Source: Streptomyces griseoviridis
Lineage (GTDB): Bacteria > Actinomycetota > Actinomycetes > Streptomycetales > Streptomycetaceae
NCBI GenBank assembly: GCA_014649155.1
Contig: BMSM01000003.1
Location: forward strand, 1-64,000
DNA length: 64,000 bases
Direction: 5' to 3'
Made by a program: the position numbers and the translations under genes. This document shows, one piece after another, positions 1 to 7,828 of the stretch. The notes under the pieces were generated by a model, which saw only the letters and a list, made by a program, of their open reading frames with translations, did not search any database and was not told where the DNA came from. Numbering within the stretch: the first letter of the stretch is position 1; each line of letters begins with the position of its first letter.

Positions 1-1
1 C

Positions 2-724
2 GTCATGATCTGGATCGCGTACAAGCCGCAGGTCCGCACCTCCGCCACCGAGAAGGTCGAGGAGGCGGGCACCGTGCTGGCCCCGAGCCCGAGCGCCCCC
101 GGGGAACCGGCCGCCCCCAGCGTGCCGGCCGCGACCCCGGAGGCGGAGCAGCCGGTGGCCGGGGAGTCGGCGGACCCGGGCGACGGCGGCGGTGGTGGCG
201 GGGGCGCGTCACCGAGCCCGGCGAAGAAGAAGCCCCAGGACGTCGTGCCCGCGCAGGACGTCATGCTGTTCAACCCGGCCACCGGCATGTGCGCCGACAT
301 CCCCGGACGGGAGAAGGGGCAGCTCGACGGCCCGGTGCAGCAGGACAACTGCCATGAGACCGGCGACAACCAGCGCTGGAACCTGGAGGTCAAGGACGCC
401 AGGCTGGGGCCCGGCGGCGCGAAGCTCTTCCAGATCCGCAACGTCACCGACCAGTTCTGCATGGACCTGCCGTACAACGGGGCCGCCGGGGTCGGCACGC
501 CGGTCACCGAGTTCACCTGCGACGGCACCACCGGCGACAACCAGCTGTGGTGGGCCGACAAGCAGGAGAGCGGCGACTACTGGATCCGCAACTACGCCAG
601 CAACCACCTGTGCCTCCAGGTGCACGACCTGATCAAGAAGGTCTCCGGCCAGAAGCTGACGATCCACAACTGCAGCAACGTGGACGATCAGGAGTGGAAG
701 ATCGTCCACCCGACGGCGCGGTAG
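2..724 (+). CDS. Membrane-anchored ricin-type lectin protein, 5' truncated
   Basis: The frame is open to the left edge, so the N-terminus lies outside the window. What remains starts with the end of a membrane segment (MIWIAY). A Pro/Ala/Glu-rich and Gly-rich linker of about 75 residues follows, then a beta-trefoil domain with three QxW motifs (QRW, QLW, QEW), the mark of ricin B-type carbohydrate-binding domains. The lectin part should face outward and bind cell-wall or surface glycans. The gene converges with the neighbouring injection-system ATPase gene, with one base between the stop codons. A membrane protein of this layout (CisA) is known to act with Streptomyces contractile injection systems. 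Identity with CisA is my inference from layout and position. Confidence 0.75.
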   Translation, partial: VMIWIAYKPQVRTSATEKVEEAGTVLAPSPSAPGEPAAPSVPAATPEAEQPVAGESADPGDGGGGGGGASPSPAKKKPQDVVPAQDVMLFNPATGMCADIPGREKGQLDGPVQQDNCHETGDNQRWNLEVKDARLGPGGAKLFQIRNVTDQFCMDLPYNGAAGVGTPVTEFTCDGTTGDNQLWWADKQESGDYWIRNYASNHLCLQVHDLIKKVSGQKLTIHNCSNVDDQEWKIVHPTAR

Positions 725-725
725 G

Positions 726-2777
726 TCACCACGACCCCTCGCCCGGCACCAGCCGCCCCGCCTTGCGGTACTCCCGGCGGGCGCCCTCCAGCAGGTCGGC
801 GCCCGTCACCGGCGACCCCCGCCCGGCGGCCAGGTAGGCGGCGGTGACCACGGCGCTGCGGATCGAACCGCCCGCCAGCTCGAACTCCTTGGCCAGCGGC
901 GCCGGATCGATGCCGTCCTCGGCCGGTACGTGCTTCAGACCGTGCCGCCACAGCGCGAGCCGCTGCTCGGGGTCGGGGAACGGGAAGTCCACCACCAGGT
1001 CGAGCCGGCGGGTGAACGCCTCGTCGATGTTGGCCCGCAGGTTGGTGGTGAGCAGCGCGATCCCGTCGAACGCCTCCAGACGCTGGAGCAGGTAGGCGCT
1101 CTCCATGTTGGCGTACTTGTCGTGCGCGTCCTTGACCTCGCCGCGCTTGCCGAACACGGCGTCCGCCTCGTCGAACAGCAGCACCGCGTCGGTCCGGTCG
1201 GCCTCGGAGAAGATCCGCTCCAGGTTCTTCTCGGTCTCGCCGACGTACTTGTCCACGATCGAGGAGAGCTGGACGACGTAGAGGTCCAGGCCCAGGTCGG
1301 CGGCGACCACCTCCGCCGACAGCGTCTTGCCGGTGCCGGACTCGCCGGCGAACAGGCCGAGGACGCCCCGGCCGCGGCCCCCGCCGGCGCTGAGCCGCCA
1401 GTCGCCGAGGACCTGGTCGCGGTGGCGGGCGCGCAGCGCCAGCTCGCGCAGCTGCGTCAAGGGACCTTCGGGCAGCACCAGGTCCCCCCAGTCCACGTCC
1501 GGGCGGATGCGCCGGGCGTGCCGCTCCAGCCCCGAGGCGGACTGCTGGCGGGCGGCGAGCCGCAGATGGGCGGCGCCGACCGGGGTGCCGTCGAAGGCCG
1601 CGAGCGCGTGCGCGGCGCGGGCGGCGCGCAGCATCCGCTCCCCGCCCAGGTGGTAGGGGGCGACCGTCGCCGTCAGGTCGAGGTCGTCGGCCAGGCCCGT
1701 GCCGAGCGCCGCCGACCAGGCGTCCACCGCCCCGGTGCGCCGCGCGGGTGCCTCCAGGACCAGCGGGTCGTCCTCGCACCACTGCGGGTCGTACGGCCCC
1801 GGCGAGGTCACCAGCACCGGTACGTCACCGGCGGCGGTCAGCGCCCCCATCAACGCCTCCGGCTTCTCCGGCAGCCCCGTGACGACGATCGCCCGGCCGG
1901 TCAGCCGGGCCTCGCGCAGCACGTCCGGGACGCGCTCCTCGGCGCCGGTGAAGTGCAGCGCGGCGACGTCCGCGGCGTGCAGGGCGGCCGTCACACAGGC
2001 CAGGCCGTCGCCCTCGCGGCGCTCGCGGACGTACGCGGTCAGCGGCCCGGCGGCGAGCAGCGCGGCCAGCCGGCGCGCGAACCGGACGTCGGCCGCCGCC
2101 TCGGCGCCGTCCCCGCCCTCGCCCTCGTACGACGTGACGGGCGCCGCCAGCGGGCGGACGTGCCCGGCGAGGGCCGCGTCCGGGGTGTCGTCGCCCAGCA
2201 GATGCGCGGCGACCCGGTCGGGGACGCGCAGCGAACGGCTGAGGAAGGGGCGTTCGGGTTCCTCCACGGCCAGCAGTCCGAGCGCGGTCAGCGGCGCCGA
2301 CGGGTGGAAGCGGGCACGGGCCGCCGTGTCGTGCTCCGGCGTCCCGCACAGGTCCAGGGCGAGGGCCACGGTGGCGCGGCGGCGGCTGACGTCGTCGTTG
2401 AGGTAGCCGTAGAGCGGCTCGAAGGAGCGGTCCAGGTCGGGCGCGAGGGCGACCAGCAGCACGGCCGCGTCGAGGTCGGTGAGGCGGAGCCGGGCGGCGA
2501 GCGCGGCCAGCGGGTCACCGGGGGCGGCAGCCGGAGCGGCGGTCGGCGGGGCCGGCTCGAAGCCGGGGCCGGGGCCGGGCTCGGAACCGGACGCCGGGCC
2601 GGGACCGGGCGGGCGGTGCAGGAGGTGGCGGACGGCGTCCTCGGACAGGTACAGGCCGCGCAGCGGGTCGTCCGCGGTGGGATCGGCCGCCGCGCGGTGC
2701 TCGACCAGGACGGCGACCCGCTCCCGCAGCCGGGCCAGGCGGTCCAGGAGGGCGGCGGGGGCGGCGGGGTCGTTCAT
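726..2777 (-). CDS. AAA+ ATPase of contractile injection system (Pvc15/Cis15-like)
   Basis: This is a 683-residue protein. The N-terminal ~430 residues are Ala/Leu-rich and the AAA+ module is C-terminal. Walker A GESGTGKT lies near residue 480, Walker B LLFDEADAVFGKR near 535, and a TTNLRANID sensor-1 stretch and paired arginines follow. ATPases of this kind accompany Afp/PVC-type phage-tail-like injection systems and are thought to help assembly. The ATG start is chosen because it overlaps the stop of the upstream DUF4255 gene as ATGA, which implies translational coupling. An upstream in-frame extension would run deep into that gene. The structural sheath and tube genes must lie left of the window. 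Confidence 0.85.
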   Translation of the reverse strand: MNDPAAPAALLDRLARLRERVAVLVEHRAAADPTADDPLRGLYLSEDAVRHLLHRPPGPGPASGSEPGPGPGFEPAPPTAAPAAAPGDPLAALAARLRLTDLDAAVLLVALAPDLDRSFEPLYGYLNDDVSRRRATVALALDLCGTPEHDTAARARFHPSAPLTALGLLAVEEPERPFLSRSLRVPDRVAAHLLGDDTPDAALAGHVRPLAAPVTSYEGEGGDGAEAAADVRFARRLAALLAAGPLTAYVRERREGDGLACVTAALHAADVAALHFTGAEERVPDVLREARLTGRAIVVTGLPEKPEALMGALTAAGDVPVLVTSPGPYDPQWCEDDPLVLEAPARRTGAVDAWSAALGTGLADDLDLTATVAPYHLGGERMLRAARAAHALAAFDGTPVGAAHLRLAARQQSASGLERHARRIRPDVDWGDLVLPEGPLTQLRELALRARHRDQVLGDWRLSAGGGRGRGVLGLFAGESGTGKTLSAEVVAADLGLDLYVVQLSSIVDKYVGETEKNLERIFSEADRTDAVLLFDEADAVFGKRGEVKDAHDKYANMESAYLLQRLEAFDGIALLTTNLRANIDEAFTRRLDLVVDFPFPDPEQRLALWRHGLKHVPAEDGIDPAPLAKEFELAGGSIRSAVVTAAYLAAGRGSPVTGADLLEGARREYRKAGRLVPGEGSW

Positions 2778-3493
2778 CGCTGTTCGTCGTCCTGTTCCGT
2801 GGTCCTGCCCGGGCGCCGCGCGCGTTTGGCCATGGCCACCTGCCGGGGCCGGTGGGCCCGTTCGTCGCGGACCCGTTCGGTGCGGTCCGGCCATTCCACG
2901 TCCTGGCCGGCCGGCACCCCGTCGTACGCCCGGACCCGCACGGCGGCGCCCTCGGTGACCGGCGGGCCGGCGTCGTACTCGCGGAACGCCGGGAAGGGCG
3001 CGGTGACCACGACGTCCAGGGACGGCTTCAGCTCGCCGCCGAGCGCGGACCAGATCTCCGCCAGGGAGCGGGCCTCCGTGTGGTGCCCGGCCATCACCAC
3101 GTGCACGGACAGGCCGAGTTCACCCAGCGAGCCGGGCAAGGTGTGCGGGGGCAGCCACTCGTTCGTCAGCAGCGTGCCCATCACCGCGGACAGCAGCCGG
3201 TGTTCGTCGCGCGGCTGCTTGGTCCAGGCGGTCACCAGGTAGGCGAGCCGGAACCAGCGCACCGGCTGGCGGCGCTTCACGACGATGCCCTGCTCGTCCT
3301 GGACGGCGATCTGGCCGCGGGCCCGGCGGGAGAGTTCCTCGCGGATGTCGTACAAGTAGGCGTTGATCCCCGGCCCGTTGCGCCGGGCGGCCCAGTCGCG
3401 GGTCGGGGCGTCGAAGGAGACGTCGATGCCGGAACCGGCCAGCGATCCACTGTTGAGCAGGTCCTTGAGGACCTCGTCCACCTCGTGGATCAC
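2774..3493 (-). CDS. DUF4255 (Pvc16-like) injection-system protein
   Basis: A 239-residue protein starting at GTG, with GGGAG seven bases upstream. It opens with IHEVDEVLKDLL and later has GINAYLYDIREEL and RLAYLVTAWT, which are characteristic of the DUF4255 / Pvc16 N-terminal family. In Afp and PVC particles this family is the tube-terminator or cap protein that ends tube and sheath growth. The last ~30 residues are Arg-rich. The stop overlaps the start of the ATPase gene by four bases, so the two are one transcription unit. Together they place this end of the window inside an eCIS locus of the actinobacterial type. Confidence 0.85.
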   Translation of the reverse strand: MIHEVDEVLKDLLNSGSLAGSGIDVSFDAPTRDWAARRNGPGINAYLYDIREELSRRARGQIAVQDEQGIVVKRRQPVRWFRLAYLVTAWTKQPRDEHRLLSAVMGTLLTNEWLPPHTLPGSLGELGLSVHVVMAGHHTEARSLAEIWSALGGELKPSLDVVVTAPFPAFREYDAGPPVTEGAAVRVRAYDGVPAGQDVEWPDRTERVRDERAHRPRQVAMAKRARRPGRTTEQDDEQR

Positions 3494-3652
3494 CGTCGTG
3501 CTCCCGCCTCACCCGCTCGTCGTACCGCTCGCCTCACCGCTGTGGCCGCCGCAGACGATGGTGCCCGCCGGCCCCCCGGCCCCGCACGCACCACGGGGAC
3601 GGGTACCGGGCAGCGATGCTGCCCGGGAGTCCGCTTTCGATTGCCCGTTCGG

Positions 3653-4318
3653 TCAGATGTAGCCTTCCCTGAGGGCATAGGCCACGGCGTGCGCCCGGTT
3701 GCGCAGGTGCAGACGCGTCGTCAGGCCGTGCATCACGTTCTTGACCGTGCGTTCGGAGTAGGACAACTTGCTGGCGATCTCCCCGGTGTCGAGTCCCTCG
3801 GCCACCAGCCGCAGGACGTCGACCTCACGTGCCGCGAGCCCGAGGGACGGGGAGCCGGGCCGGCCCGCCGCCCCCCGGTGCAGCGTGCCCACCTGGTTGA
3901 TGAGCCGGCCGAGCAGATCCGAGGGCAGATCGCCGTCACCCCTGGAGGCGGCCAGCACTGCCTGGACGAGCCGGTGGTCGGTGGCCTCCCGGCGCCAGAC
4001 GATGGCGCCGACACCGCACTCGATGACGTCGAGGAGTTCGTTCTCGCGGATCGTGCCGACGACGAGCACCGCGCGGGCGCCCTCGCTGCGCACGAGACGG
4101 CGCAGCCGGGTCAGCCCGGCGTCGTCGAGGGCGTCCTCGATCAGCAGGGCGACCGTGCCGGGGCCGGTCTCCTCGCGCAGCTCGATCTCCGGATGCCGGC
4201 GCAGCTGGCTGATCGCGCCCTCGCGGCTGATCGGGTCCGGGGCGGTGACCGACACGGGTGTCCTGCGTCCGGGTCCGGCCGCGCGGCCGGTGTCTGTGGT
4301 CCGGGGTGAGTTGAGCAA
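3653..4318 (-). CDS. LuxR-family regulator with atypical receiver-like domain
   Basis: The C-terminal ~65 residues are a LuxR/GerE helix-turn-helix (LGLAAREVDVLRLVAEGL, then SERTVKNVMHGLTTRL). The preceding ~120 residues look like a receiver fold, but I do not see the paired N-terminal acidic residues or a normal phospho-acceptor strand; IEDALDD is the nearest match. It may therefore act without phosphorylation. The start used is TTG behind an AGGGGGGAAA sequence. A GTG 25 codons downstream behind AGGA is a fair alternative and would give MSVTAPD. It sits just upstream of, and on the same strand as, the eCIS gene pair, and is divergent from a second LuxR-type regulator. This makes it a candidate controller of the locus. 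Confidence 0.8.
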   Translation of the reverse strand: MLNSPRTTDTGRAAGPGRRTPVSVTAPDPISREGAISQLRRHPEIELREETGPGTVALLIEDALDDAGLTRLRRLVRSEGARAVLVVGTIRENELLDVIECGVGAIVWRREATDHRLVQAVLAASRGDGDLPSDLLGRLINQVGTLHRGAAGRPGSPSLGLAAREVDVLRLVAEGLDTGEIASKLSYSERTVKNVMHGLTTRLHLRNRAHAVAYALREGYI

Positions 4319-4642
4319 CCGTTTCCCCCCTGTTCACGAGTCCGCCGTCCGGTGAGGGGCGGAGGCGGATGGACGTGTTCCACACTTCTGGGGCTCCCGT
4401 GACAGACGCAATCGTGGAGCACCACGAAGTGGACCACGAGACCAGCCCCTGTACCCCCGCAGTCACCGCGGTAAACAGTCATCGTCGCAGGTCAGAAGGT
4501 GTACGTGAAGGAACGGGCAGTCGTCCTGCGGGCGGGCGGGCGCCGTGGTGAGCCTCGCCACAGCGGCGCCGTCGCCGGGCAACCCGCACCGCTCCGCCCC
4601 GTCCTACAGGCCGAGGCGCACCGTCCACCAGGGGAGGCAGGC

Positions 4643-7633
4643 ATGATCCGACCGCTGAGCGAACGCGACGACGCGCACGCGCTGATCGCGCGGGAGACCG
4701 AACGCGTCCGCGCCGGGTCCGGCCGCCTCGTCCTGCTGCGCGGCGCCACCGGCACCGGCCGCACCGCCGTGCTGGAGGCCGCCGCCGAACATGCCGAGGC
4801 CCGCGGCCTGAGGGTGCTGCGCGTGCACTGCTCCCCGCACGACAGCGCCGTCCCCTTCTCCGCGGTCCGGGCCTGTCTGAGCCGGGCACCGGAGTTCGCC
4901 GACCCGGCACCCGCCGCCGACGGCACCGACGAGCGCGACACCGCGGCCCGGCTGTGGCGGCTGCTGCGCTCGTACGCCGCCGAGTCGCCGGTGATGGTCA
5001 CCGTGGACGACGTCCACCTGGCGGACTCCGCGTCCCGGCGCTGGCTGGTCGAGGCGGCCCGCCGGGTCGGCCGCTTACCGGTGCTGCTGGTCGTCACCGA
5101 ACGCAGCCAGTACGACGTCGAACCGGGGCCCCCGGGGCTCACCCACGCCCTGCCGCCCTCCCTGGTCCGTACCCACACCCTCGCCCCCCTCGGCGACGAC
5201 GCGGCGGCGGCGCTGCTGCGCGACGCCCTGCCCGCGGCCGGCGCCGCGTGGACGGAGGCGTGCGTACGGGCGGGCGCGGGCAGCCCGTTGCTGCTGCGCG
5301 CCCTCCTGGACGACCTGGGCGGCACCCCGCCCCGGCACCAGCCGCAGCCCGTGCCGGACACCTGCGCCGCGCTGTACCCGGGCGCCTACCCGGCCGCCGT
5401 CTCCTGGTGGCTGGAGAACGCCGGCCCGGCCACCGCCGAGGTCGCCCGCGCCCTGGCCACGCTGGAACAGGCCTGGCCGACGGGGGCCTCCGGCGGGACC
5501 GGCGGCCCTCGCGCGCCCGGCGCGGCGGGGTGGGGCGCCACCGCCATCCCGTCCGGCACCACCACCCCGTCCGGCACCGGCACCGGCATCCTGACCGGCA
5601 CCGGAGCCGGAGCCGGAGCCGGAGCCGGAGTCGGCACCGGCACGGGGCTCGGCACGGGGCTCGGCACGGGCCTCGGCACGGGCCTCGGTACCGACGGCAT
5701 CGACCCCGCCGCCGTCATCGCCGAGGCCACCGGCACCGACCCGGCCCGGGTCACCGGCTGGCTCACCGCGATGACCCGGCTCGGCCTGCTCCGCCCCGAC
5801 GCGGCCGGACAGCCCCGCTACGCCCACCCGTTGCTGCGCGACGCGGTCCTCACCGGCTGGCCCACCGAGCGGCGGGAACGCGCCCACCGGCGGGCGGCCG
5901 AGGCGATGCTGCACCGCGGCGGCCGGGTCGAGGCGGTCGCCCGGCACCTGGTGCGCACCCCGGCCGTCGGCCTGCCCTGGGCGCTGCGCGTGCTGCGCGA
6001 CGCGGTGACCGTCGCCGTCGACGAGTCCCGGCCCGGGGACGCCGTCGCCTACCTGCGCCGGGCCCTGGACGAGCCGCTGCCGGACGACCTCCGGCAGCGG
6101 ATGCTGACCGAACTGGGCTCCCTGGAGTACGTCGCCGACGACGCCCCCTCCGCCATCGCCCGCCTCGGTGAGGCCCTGCACCTGCCGGCCACCCCCCGCG
6201 ACCGGGTCCGCACCGCCCTGGCGCTGAGCACCGCCCTGGCCGGCCGCGGCGAGGTCGGCACCGCCGTGGGCGTACTGCGGCGCACCGAGGCCCACCTGAC
6301 CGGCGACCCGGGCCTGACCCGTACCGTACGGACCGCCGCCGTGCTGCTCGCCGACCACGACCAGGCGCAACGCCAGGAGGCGTACCGCCGGCTGGGCGAG
6401 ACCGCCGCCCGCACCCCGGAACTGGTCGGCACCGCAGGGCAGGCCCTGCTGGTCCGCTTCGAGGCGACGGCCGGGCTGATCCCGGCCGAGCAGGCGATGA
6501 CCCGCGTACGGGCGCTGCTGGCCGAGCCCGGTGATCCGCTCTCCGAGCCGTTCCTGCTGGGCACGGCCGCCGCGGTCGCCCAGTGGGCCGACCGGCTCGA
6601 CGAGGCCGAACGGCTGGTGGAGCGGGGCCTGGCCGGGCAGCACCTGACCTCGCTGCACCCGATGCGGCACGCGCTGCTCAACACCCGGGCCGACATCGCC
6701 GCCGCCCGCGGCGACCACAGGGTGCTCCTCGCCCACCTCACCGACGCGGGCGTCCGGCGCACCCCGTGGGCGCGCAGCGCGCCCTTCAACACCGACGCCC
6801 ACGCCCTGCTGGCGCTGGTGCACACCGGCCGGCTGGAGGAGGCGCGGCGCTTCGCCGCAGGCTTCGACCTGCGGCAGGCCCCCGACTCCTGGGAACTGAA
6901 CCGGTTCCTGTACGCGCGGGGCGCGCTGCGGGCCGCCACCGGTGACCCGGCGGGCGCGCTCCACGACTTCCTGGAGTGCGGGCGCCGGCAGTCGGCCCGC
7001 GAGGTGCTCAGCCCGGTCGTCACGCCCTGGCGCACGGCGGTCGCCGAGTGCCGGCTGGCGCTGGGCGCCACCGAGGAGGCGCTCGTGCTGGCCGAGGAGG
7101 AACTGCGGCTGGCCCGGGTGTGGAACACGCCCCGCGTGGTGGGGCGGGCGCTGCGCGTGCTGGGCACGGCGACCGGCGGCCGGCGTGGCCTGGACCTCAC
7201 CGAGGAGGCGGTGCGGGTGCTGCGCGAGGCGCCGGCCGGCACCGACCTGGAACTGATCGAGGCCCTCATCGCCCGGGGCCGCCAGCTCATCGACGCCGGG
7301 GAACGCGCCCGCGCCCGGGACTGTCTGCGGGAGGCCGCCGAACGCGCCGAGCACCGGGGCGCGGTACGGCTGCGCTGCCTGGCCCGGCAGGCCCTGCACG
7401 AGGGCGGTGCCCGCCGCGTCGGCACGGCCCGCACCGGCAGCGACGCGCTGACCGGCAGCGAACGCCGCATAGCCGAACTGGCGGCGGACGGCCGGACCAA
7501 CGCGGAGATAGCCGACCTCCTCCACCTGGCCCGCCGCACCGTGGAGACCCACCTGACCAGCGCCTACCGCAAACTGCACATCCGCCGCCGAGGAGAACTC
7601 CCCACAGCCCTCCACCCCAGCCCCCACGACTGA
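4643..7633 (+). CDS. Large ATP-binding LuxR (LAL-type) regulator with a TTA codon
   Basis: A 996-residue regulator starting at ATG, with GGGGAGG a few bases upstream. The N-terminal AAA-type NTPase has GATGTGRT at 34-41 and VMVTVDDVHLAD near 117-128. A TPR-like helical middle and a C-terminal LuxR helix-turn-helix (about 934-996: LTGSERRIAELAADGRTNAEI) follow. The Walker A lysine is replaced by Arg, so ATP hydrolysis may be weak or lost. Residues ~306-352 are a Gly/Thr/Ala repeat linker. Leu145 is encoded by TTA (5075-5077), the rare codon read only by the bldA tRNA, so expression should be tied to development. Being divergent from the smaller regulator beside eCIS genes suggests it controls them. 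Confidence 0.88.
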   Translation: MIRPLSERDDAHALIARETERVRAGSGRLVLLRGATGTGRTAVLEAAAEHAEARGLRVLRVHCSPHDSAVPFSAVRACLSRAPEFADPAPAADGTDERDTAARLWRLLRSYAAESPVMVTVDDVHLADSASRRWLVEAARRVGRLPVLLVVTERSQYDVEPGPPGLTHALPPSLVRTHTLAPLGDDAAAALLRDALPAAGAAWTEACVRAGAGSPLLLRALLDDLGGTPPRHQPQPVPDTCAALYPGAYPAAVSWWLENAGPATAEVARALATLEQAWPTGASGGTGGPRAPGAAGWGATAIPSGTTTPSGTGTGILTGTGAGAGAGAGVGTGTGLGTGLGTGLGTGLGTDGIDPAAVIAEATGTDPARVTGWLTAMTRLGLLRPDAAGQPRYAHPLLRDAVLTGWPTERRERAHRRAAEAMLHRGGRVEAVARHLVRTPAVGLPWALRVLRDAVTVAVDESRPGDAVAYLRRALDEPLPDDLRQRMLTELGSLEYVADDAPSAIARLGEALHLPATPRDRVRTALALSTALAGRGEVGTAVGVLRRTEAHLTGDPGLTRTVRTAAVLLADHDQAQRQEAYRRLGETAARTPELVGTAGQALLVRFEATAGLIPAEQAMTRVRALLAEPGDPLSEPFLLGTAAAVAQWADRLDEAERLVERGLAGQHLTSLHPMRHALLNTRADIAAARGDHRVLLAHLTDAGVRRTPWARSAPFNTDAHALLALVHTGRLEEARRFAAGFDLRQAPDSWELNRFLYARGALRAATGDPAGALHDFLECGRRQSAREVLSPVVTPWRTAVAECRLALGATEEALVLAEEELRLARVWNTPRVVGRALRVLGTATGGRRGLDLTEEAVRVLREAPAGTDLELIEALIARGRQLIDAGERARARDCLREAAERAEHRGAVRLRCLARQALHEGGARRVGTARTGSDALTGSERRIAELAADGRTNAEIADLLHLARRTVETHLTSAYRKLHIRRRGELPTALHPSPHD
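5556..5691 (+). repeat. In-gene short tandem repeats coding a Gly-Thr/Gly-Ala linker
   Basis: Runs of GGCACC, GGAGCC and a 12-base unit close to GGCACGGGGCTC repeat in frame inside the large LuxR regulator. They encode alternating Gly with Thr, Ala or Leu. The repeats keep the reading frame, sit between the ATPase and helical regions, and probably form a flexible linker whose length varies by slippage. Confidence 0.7.
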
Positions 7634-7828
7634 CCCCCGCATCACCAGGGGGAACCACACGTTCTGAAAGACCGGGGAACCGCCCACCCGGCCACACCCG
7701 ACCCGCACTCACGCCCCCACCAGGGGCGCGGGGAACCGCGCACCCAGCCCCAACCCCACCCGCACCGGCCCCCACCCGCACCCGGCCCCCACCCCTCACG
7801 CTGCCCCCCGCCACCCAGCCACCCACCC

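Noticed and set aside
4369..4551. Possible 60-codon gene between the two LuxR-type regulators
   Set aside because: No ribosome-binding site and no recognisable sequence. It covers the likely divergent promoter with GTGG/CCAC words, so I treat the region as regulatory.
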